Of a DNA stretch of 48,161 nt, positions 42,289-48,161 are shown piece after piece. The notes beneath the pieces are model-generated. The model was not told the origin of the DNA. It did not search any database and saw nothing but the letters and a program-made list of their open reading frames with translations. The DNA is taken from assembly GCF_030371825.1 (NCBI RefSeq), contig NZ_JAUDDM010000014.1, one strand, 5' to 3'. This DNA comes from Collinsella sp944321445. GTDB lineage: Bacteria; Actinomycetota; Coriobacteriia; Coriobacteriales; Coriobacteriaceae. The translations under genes and the position numbers were made by a program. Numbering within the stretch: the stretch's first letter is position 1; the number at the start of each line of letters is the position of its first letter.

Positions 42289-43242
42289 ATGTCGTTTACG
42301 GCGGAGGTCCGTGATGAGCTCGCGCGTTGCGCGCCGGCGTGCGAGTACTGCAATATCGCCACGCTCGCGGCGCTTACGCGCGTGTGCGGCACGCTGAGCG
42401 TCGCCGGACGCGGGCGCTATCGACTGCAGGTTGCTACCGAGACGGGTGCCGTCGCGCGCACGATGATCGGCCTCACGCATCAGATCCTGAAGCTCAAAAC
42501 GGAGTTCACGGTGCGCAAAAGCGTGCTGCACCGCGTGCGCAACTACCTCATCGCCCTGCCTGACCAGCCGGACCTCGAGAAGGCTCTCGTGCTGCTGGGC
42601 ATCCTCGACCGCAGCGGTGCGCTCGTGCGCGACATTCCGCATCACGTGGTCGCCAGGAAGTGCTGCCGGCTCGCGTACATCCGTGGCGCGCTCATCGCCG
42701 GTGGTTTCGTGGCCGACCCGCGCGGCGACTTCCACCTTGAGATTGCGGTGCAGGGGGAGGAGTTCGCCCGTGCGCTCGCCGACCTCATCGGAAAGCTCGG
42801 GATTCCCGCCCGTGTGAACCGTCGCCGCGCGTCATATGCCGTCTACATCAAGAGCGCCGAGGACATCGTGCGCCTGTTGCGCGAGGTGGGCGCTCAGCGC
42901 TCGGTAGCCGAAATCGAAGAGGCCCGTGCGGTGAAGTCGGTCAAAAACGAGGTGAACCGGCGGGTGAACGCCGAGCTTGCCAACCAGGGGAGAAGCGCGA
43001 GCGCCGCACAGCACCAAATCGAGCTCATCGAGGAGCTCGAGCGTCGAGGCCTGCGCCGCGGTCTTCCCGACGCGCTCGAGGCGTTTTGCCGGCTGCGCGA
43101 GACCTATCCCGACCTGTCGCTGCGCGACCTTGGCGAGATGGCTGACCCCCCGCTTTCAAAGTCCGCGCTGTACCACCGCGTGCTTCGCCTCGAGAAGATA
43201 CTCGAAGCTGCACGTAGCGATGGTAATGAAGCGATTCAATAG
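42289..43242 (+). CDS. whiA: DNA-binding protein WhiA
   Basis: A 317-residue protein with an N-terminal LAGLIDADG-like fold that has lost nuclease activity in this family, including LAYIRGALIAGGFVADPRG, and a C-terminal helix-turn-helix (LRDLGEMADPPLSKSALYHRVLRLEKI). WhiA is a transcription factor for sporulation in Streptomyces and affects division and chromosome segregation in Bacillus. The ATG at 42289 has GGGAGG five bases upstream; a GTG at 42283 is in frame but overlaps that site. The gene yvcK (mgfK), usually placed between rapZ and whiA, is missing here. Confidence 0.95.
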   Translation: MSFTAEVRDELARCAPACEYCNIATLAALTRVCGTLSVAGRGRYRLQVATETGAVARTMIGLTHQILKLKTEFTVRKSVLHRVRNYLIALPDQPDLEKALVLLGILDRSGALVRDIPHHVVARKCCRLAYIRGALIAGGFVADPRGDFHLEIAVQGEEFARALADLIGKLGIPARVNRRRASYAVYIKSAEDIVRLLREVGAQRSVAEIEEARAVKSVKNEVNRRVNAELANQGRSASAAQHQIELIEELERRGLRRGLPDALEAFCRLRETYPDLSLRDLGEMADPPLSKSALYHRVLRLEKILEAARSDGNEAIQ

Positions 43243-43306
43243 CCTCTACGCTGGGCTTTTGAAGCGAATCAAGGGAATGAAAATTCTCAATTCGCCCCCC
43301 ATTGTC

Positions 43307-43390
43307 GTGAAACTCCAGCGGAAAAAACGGTATATTCTAAGAGGTTTGTTTGTAGGCCTCAGCGGCAGGCAAGGGAACCTGCGGGGGCCT
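43307..43390 (+). promoter_or_regulatory. gap promoter and structured leader
   Basis: TATATT (43331-43336) is a good -10; GTGAAA at 43307-43312 with 18-bp spacing is the likely -35. The leader contains nested complementary segments AGGCC/GGCCT (43354-43358 with 43386-43390) and GCAGG/CCTGC (43365-43369 with 43378-43382) that would form a hairpin ending just before the GAAAGGAG ribosome binding site at 43394-43401. Confidence 0.6.
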
Positions 43391-43407
43391 CGCGAAAGGA
43401 GACAAGC

Positions 43408-44433
43408 ATGGCAGTAAAGGTTGCGATTAACGGCTTTGGCCGCATCGGTCGTCTCGCGTTCCGCCAGATGTTCGGCCACGAGGGCTCCGAGATCGTCGCT
43501 ATCAACGACCTCACCTCCCCGGATATGCTCGCGTACCTCCTGAAGTACGACTCCACGCAGGGCAACTACAGCCGCGACCACAAGGTCGAGTCCGGCGACG
43601 ACTGCATCATCGTCGACGGCAAGAAGATCACCATCTACAAGGAGGCCGACGCCAACAACCTCCCGTGGGGCGAGCTCGGTGTCGACGTCGTGCTCGAGTG
43701 CACCGGCTTCTACACCTCCAAGGCTAAGGCCCAGGCCCACATCAACGCTGGCGCCAAGAAGGTCGTCATCTCCGCTCCGGCTGGCAACGACCTGCCCACC
43801 ATCGTCTACAACGTCAACCACGAGCAGCTGACCGCTGAGGACGACATCATCTCCGCCGCCTCCTGCACCACCAACTGCCTCGCCCCGATGGCCAAGGGTC
43901 TGAACGACTTCGCTCCCATCGTGTCCGGCATCATGACCACCATCCATGCCTGGACCGGCGACCAGATGCCGCTCGACGGCCCGCAGCGCAAGGGCAACAA
44001 GCGTCGCTCCCGCGCCTGCGCCGTCAACATCGTCCCGAACTCCACCGGCGCTGCCAAGGCCATCGGCCTGGTCCTGCCCGAGCTCAACGGCAAGCTCATC
44101 GGTGCCGCCCAGCGCGTCCCGACCCCGACCGGCTCGCTGACCAACCTCTACGCCGTCGTCGACAAGACCGTCACCGCTGACGAGGTCAACGCCGCTATGA
44201 AGGCCTACGCCGAGACCATCCCCGAGACCTTCGGCTACAACGAGGACGACATCGTCTCCACCGACATCATCGGCGAGACCCACGGCTCCATCTTCGACGC
44301 CACCCAGACCATGTGCTCCGATCTGGGCAACGGCCAGACCCTGGTGCAGGTTGTCTCTTGGTACGACAACGAGAACTCCTACACCTCTCAGATGGTCCGC
44401 ACCATCAAGTACTTCGAGAAGTTCGTCGGCTAA
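43408..44433 (+). CDS. gap: Glyceraldehyde-3-phosphate dehydrogenase
   Basis: A 341-residue type I GAPDH, which oxidises glyceraldehyde-3-phosphate to 1,3-bisphosphoglycerate with NAD+ in cytoplasmic glycolysis. The N-terminal INGFGRIGR NAD motif, catalytic Cys153 in SAASCTTNCLAP, His in TTIHAWTGDQ and the C-terminal SWYDNE block are all present, and the length is normal. Codons are strongly biased to C-ending forms, as expected for a highly expressed gene. It has its own promoter and structured leader, and a strong terminator separates it from pgk. Confidence 0.98.
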   Translation: MAVKVAINGFGRIGRLAFRQMFGHEGSEIVAINDLTSPDMLAYLLKYDSTQGNYSRDHKVESGDDCIIVDGKKITIYKEADANNLPWGELGVDVVLECTGFYTSKAKAQAHINAGAKKVVISAPAGNDLPTIVYNVNHEQLTAEDDIISAASCTTNCLAPMAKGLNDFAPIVSGIMTTIHAWTGDQMPLDGPQRKGNKRRSRACAVNIVPNSTGAAKAIGLVLPELNGKLIGAAQRVPTPTGSLTNLYAVVDKTVTADEVNAAMKAYAETIPETFGYNEDDIVSTDIIGETHGSIFDATQTMCSDLGNGQTLVQVVSWYDNENSYTSQMVRTIKYFEKFVG

Positions 44434-44470
44434 ATTTTGCAGCCTAAGAGCTTTTAGCGTCTTGAGTTGA

Positions 44471-44519
44471 GAGGGCGCGGCCTTGAAGGCGATAGCCCCA
44501 AGGTCGCGCCCTCTTTTTT
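44471..44519 (+). terminator. Intrinsic terminator of gap
   Basis: A 15-bp stem (44471-44485 with 44499-44513; one G-U pair) is followed by six T residues. It is the best terminator in the window; pgk downstream therefore needs readthrough or its own promoter. Confidence 0.95.
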
Positions 44520-44571
44520 ACTTTCGCGCCGCGCGGGGAGTGCGGCGCGAGCAAGAGAAAGGTAGATGCAC

Positions 44572-45754
<1,183 letters not shown>

Positions 45755-45765
<11 letters not shown>

Positions 45766-46519
45766 CCGCGTGCGCCTGATCGCAGGCAACTGGAAGATGA
45801 ATAACGACGTCCCGGCGGCCAAGGAGCTGGCCGAGGGCCTCGTCGAGAAGGTTCCCGCCAATGGCGTCGAGGTCGTCGTCTGCCCGCCGACCATCGATCT
45901 GGCGTGCACCTCGCACAAGCTTGAGGGTTCTTCCATCAAGCTGGGCGGTCAGAACGTGTACTGGGAGGAGAAGGGCGCCTATACCGGCGAGACCTCCTGC
46001 GCCATGCTGAAGTCCGTGAACGCCGAGTACTGCATCATCGGTCACTCCGAGCGCCGCGACTACTTCCACGAGACCGACGAGGACATCAACAAGAAGGCCA
46101 AAGCGCTCATGGCTGCGGGCATCGTGCCCATCAGCTGCTGCGGCGAGTCGCTTGAGGTTCGCGAGGCCGGCAAGCACGTCGAGTTCGTCGTCGACCAGAT
46201 CAAGAAGGACACCGAGGGTCTCGAGATCACCGATCCGTCCAAGTACGTGATCGCTTACGAGCCCATCTGGGCCATCGGCACCGGCAAGACCGCCACGGCC
46301 GATGACGCCCAGGAGGTCTGCGGCGCTATCCGCGCCACGCTCGTCGAGATCTTCGGTGAGGAGACCGCTGCTGGCATCCGTGTCCTGTACGGCGGCTCCG
46401 CCAAGCCCGAGAACATCGCCGGCTTCCTCGAGAAGGAGGACGTGGACGGTGCCCTCGTGGGCGGCGCTTCGCTCGTGGCCGAGAGCTTCGCGGCTATGGT
46501 CGAGAAGGCGGGGGAGTAG
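45755..46519 (+). CDS. tpiA: Triosephosphate isomerase
   Basis: A 254-residue TIM barrel interconverting dihydroxyacetone phosphate and glyceraldehyde-3-phosphate. Active-site residues are visible: Lys in AGNWKMN, His in IIGHSERR, the catalytic Glu in AYEPIWAIGTG, and the phosphate-binding YGGSAKPEN and GALVGGASL loops. The ATG lies inside the last codons of pgk (11-bp overlap), with GGAGG about 12 bases upstream. gpmI starts 3 bp after its stop. Confidence 0.98.
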
Positions 46520-46522
46520 ACA

Positions 46523-48079
46523 GTGACCAAGCATCTTCCTGCACTCCTGGTCATCATGGACGGCTGCGGCCTGGCGCCCGAGGGTGCCGACAACGCCGTG
46601 GCTGCCGCCAACACGCCGTTCCTCGATAGCCTGTACGAGCAGTATCCCCACACCACGCTGGGCGCTTCCGGCGAGGACGTGGGCCTGCCCGCTGGCCAGA
46701 TGGGCAACTCCGAGGTGGGCCACCTGAACATCGGTGCCGGCCGCATCGTGTTCCAGGAGCTCTCCCGCATCAACAACTCCATCAAGGACGGCTCCATCCA
46801 GGAGAACGAGACGCTTGCGCGCGCCATGGATGACGTGGCCAAGAACGGCCGCACCCTGCACCTGCTGGGCCTCGTGTCCCCGGGCGGCGTGCACTCCATG
46901 CAGCGCCACGGCGAGAACCTCGCCGCCATCGCTGCCATCCACGGCGTCAAACGCATCCGTTTCCACTGCTTCATGGACGGTCGCGATGTCGACCCGCACT
47001 CCGGTGCCGGCTACATCCAGACCCTGAAGGAGAACCTCGAGGCGCTGTCGACCTTCGCCGGCGTCAACGCCCGCATCGCCACGGTCTCCGGCCGCTACTG
47101 GGCCATGGACCGCGACAACCGCTGGGAGCGCGTCGAGCGCGCCTACGACGTGATCACCCTTCCCTCCGAGACCGAGTGCGACCCTGTCGAGGGCGTCAAG
47201 GCCTACTATGAGAAGGATGAGCGCGGCGACGAGTTCATCGAGCCGTTCGCTTGCCACAACGAGGGCGTGCGTGACGGCGACGCGATGGTGTTCTTCAACT
47301 TCCGTCCCGACCGCGCGCGCGAGATGACCCGCGCCTTCACGGAGGACGATTTCGATGGCTTCGAGCGCAAGGTCGCCCCGAAGCTCTCGCACTTCGTGTC
47401 CATGACCGAGTACGACGACACGTTCACCAACGTCGAGGTGGCCTTCCCCAAGACGTTCCCGCAGAACGTGCTCGCCGACGTCATCGCTCAGAACGGTCTC
47501 AAGCAGCTTCACACTGCTGAGACCGAGAAGTACGCCCACGTGACGTTCTTCCTGAACGGCGGCGTGGAGGAGCCCAAGGAGGGGGAGGAGCGCGTGCTCG
47601 TGCCCTCGCCGAAGGTTGCAACCTACGACCTGCAGCCCGAAATGAGCGAGCCTGAGGTCACCGAGAAGCTCGTCGAGGCCATCAACGAGGACCGCGCTGA
47701 CTTCTACATCGTCAACTACGCCAACTGCGACATGGTCGGCCACACCGGCGTGTTCGACGCAGCCGTGAAGGCTGTCGAGGCTGTTGACGACGGCCTGTCC
47801 CGTGTGATCCCGGCGATTCTCGCCAAGGGCGGCTTCGCTCTCATCACCGCCGACCACGGCAACGCGGACCACATGTTCGACGTCGACGCCGAGGGTGGCA
47901 AGCACCCGTTCACGGCTCACACGACGAACCGCGTTCCGTTCATCGTGGTCGATCCTGCGGCCAAGCTCACCGGCATCGAGGACGGTCGTCTGTCCGACAT
48001 CGCTCCGACGATGCTCACGCTGGCGGGCCTCGAGCCCTCCGCCGAGATGACCGGCCGCGTGCTGGCTGTCGAGGAGTAG
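46523..48079 (+). CDS. gpmI: 2,3-bisphosphoglycerate-independent phosphoglycerate mutase
   Basis: A 518-residue Mn-dependent mutase of the alkaline-phosphatase superfamily that interconverts 3- and 2-phosphoglycerate. The first metal site is MDGCGLAP, the phosphoserine site is GQMGNSEVGHLNIGAGRIV, and the later metal ligands are in NYANCDMVGHTG and TADHGNADHM. The start is a GTG at 46523 behind GGGGGAG, three bases after the tpiA stop, completing the pgk-tpiA-gpmI unit. In many actinobacteria secG follows tpiA; here gpmI takes that place. Confidence 0.97.
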   Translation: MTKHLPALLVIMDGCGLAPEGADNAVAAANTPFLDSLYEQYPHTTLGASGEDVGLPAGQMGNSEVGHLNIGAGRIVFQELSRINNSIKDGSIQENETLARAMDDVAKNGRTLHLLGLVSPGGVHSMQRHGENLAAIAAIHGVKRIRFHCFMDGRDVDPHSGAGYIQTLKENLEALSTFAGVNARIATVSGRYWAMDRDNRWERVERAYDVITLPSETECDPVEGVKAYYEKDERGDEFIEPFACHNEGVRDGDAMVFFNFRPDRAREMTRAFTEDDFDGFERKVAPKLSHFVSMTEYDDTFTNVEVAFPKTFPQNVLADVIAQNGLKQLHTAETEKYAHVTFFLNGGVEEPKEGEERVLVPSPKVATYDLQPEMSEPEVTEKLVEAINEDRADFYIVNYANCDMVGHTGVFDAAVKAVEAVDDGLSRVIPAILAKGGFALITADHGNADHMFDVDAEGGKHPFTAHTTNRVPFIVVDPAAKLTGIEDGRLSDIAPTMLTLAGLEPSAEMTGRVLAVEE

Positions 48080-48109
48080 TCCTCACCGCATAATCCATCC
48101 GGATTTGCA

Positions 48110-48144
48110 AGGAGCCCCGACCGTTCGAAACGGTCGGGGCTCCT
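48110..48144. terminator. Hairpin after gpmI
   Basis: A perfect 16-bp GC-rich stem (48110-48125 with 48129-48144) with a three-base loop lies 30 bp after the gpmI stop. No T-run follows on either strand. It probably ends the glycolytic unit. Confidence 0.7.
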
Positions 48145-48161
48145 GACAAGAAGGGGGCGGG

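Overview
The window looks like chromosomal DNA of a high-GC actinobacterium of the class Coriobacteriia, most likely Collinsella or a close relative. The basis is GC-rich coding sequence with strong third-position C/G bias, the actinobacterial block uvrC / rapZ-whiA-gap-pgk-tpiA, and an anaerobe-type set of flavin, siroheme and Fe-S proteins. The genus is inferred from gene content; no 16S or other marker is present. I saw no tRNA, rRNA, CRISPR array, insertion sequence or prophage.

Layout. (1) 0.1-4.4 kb, plus strand: coaE, a lytic transglycosylase, uvrB and a small membrane protein. (2) 4.4-8.2 kb, minus strand: an operon of an Mrp-type P-loop ATPase and two flavoproteins. (3) 8.3-9.2 kb: a toxin-antitoxin pair (RelB/DinJ-like antitoxin, PIN toxin) behind a perfect 14-bp palindrome. 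(4) 9.2-14.0 kb: an 858-residue fusion of CoA-disulfide-reductase-like flavoprotein, rhodanese, siroheme sulfite/nitrite reductase and ferredoxin, then a GNAT acetyltransferase, both on the minus strand; divergently, a CbiK-like chelatase fused to a Met8/CysG-type precorrin-2 dehydrogenase. Three palindromes lie in the divergent gap. (5) 14.3-16.4 kb: an LtaS-like membrane phosphotransferase, minus strand. (6) 16.7-19.6 kb: uvrA with a candidate LexA box. (7) 19.7-29.9 kb: a cell-wall region with two coiled-coil NlpC/P60 hydrolases, a YbaK-type deacylase, MurJ, a D-aspartate-ligase-like ATP-grasp enzyme and a large GH25 + four beta-trefoil + NlpC/P60 protein. (8) 30.0-32.0 kb: uvrC. (9) 32.2-41.1 kb: an apparent sialic-acid module, a four-gene peptide-family ABC transporter with a fused permease-ATPase, then nanA, nanK, nanE, with a 128-bp tandem repeat before nanE. 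(10) 41.1-48.1 kb: a perfect 72-bp palindrome, rapZ-whiA, then gap, pgk, tpiA, gpmI.

How it fits together. Sialic acid imported by the transporter would be split by NanA, phosphorylated by NanK and epimerised by NanE to GlcNAc-6-phosphate, which feeds lower glycolysis encoded next door. All three UvrABC excision-repair genes lie within 31 kb in three separate units. The siroheme-forming fusion faces the siroheme-using fusion across a palindrome-rich control region, suggesting an anaerobic sulfur (or nitrite) reduction unit.

Most unusual items: the 858-residue flavin-rhodanese-siroheme fusion with its partner and palindromes; the perfect 72-bp palindrome before rapZ; the structured tandem repeat inside the nan genes; and placement of the nan module between uvrC and rapZ, which are normally close in actinobacteria.
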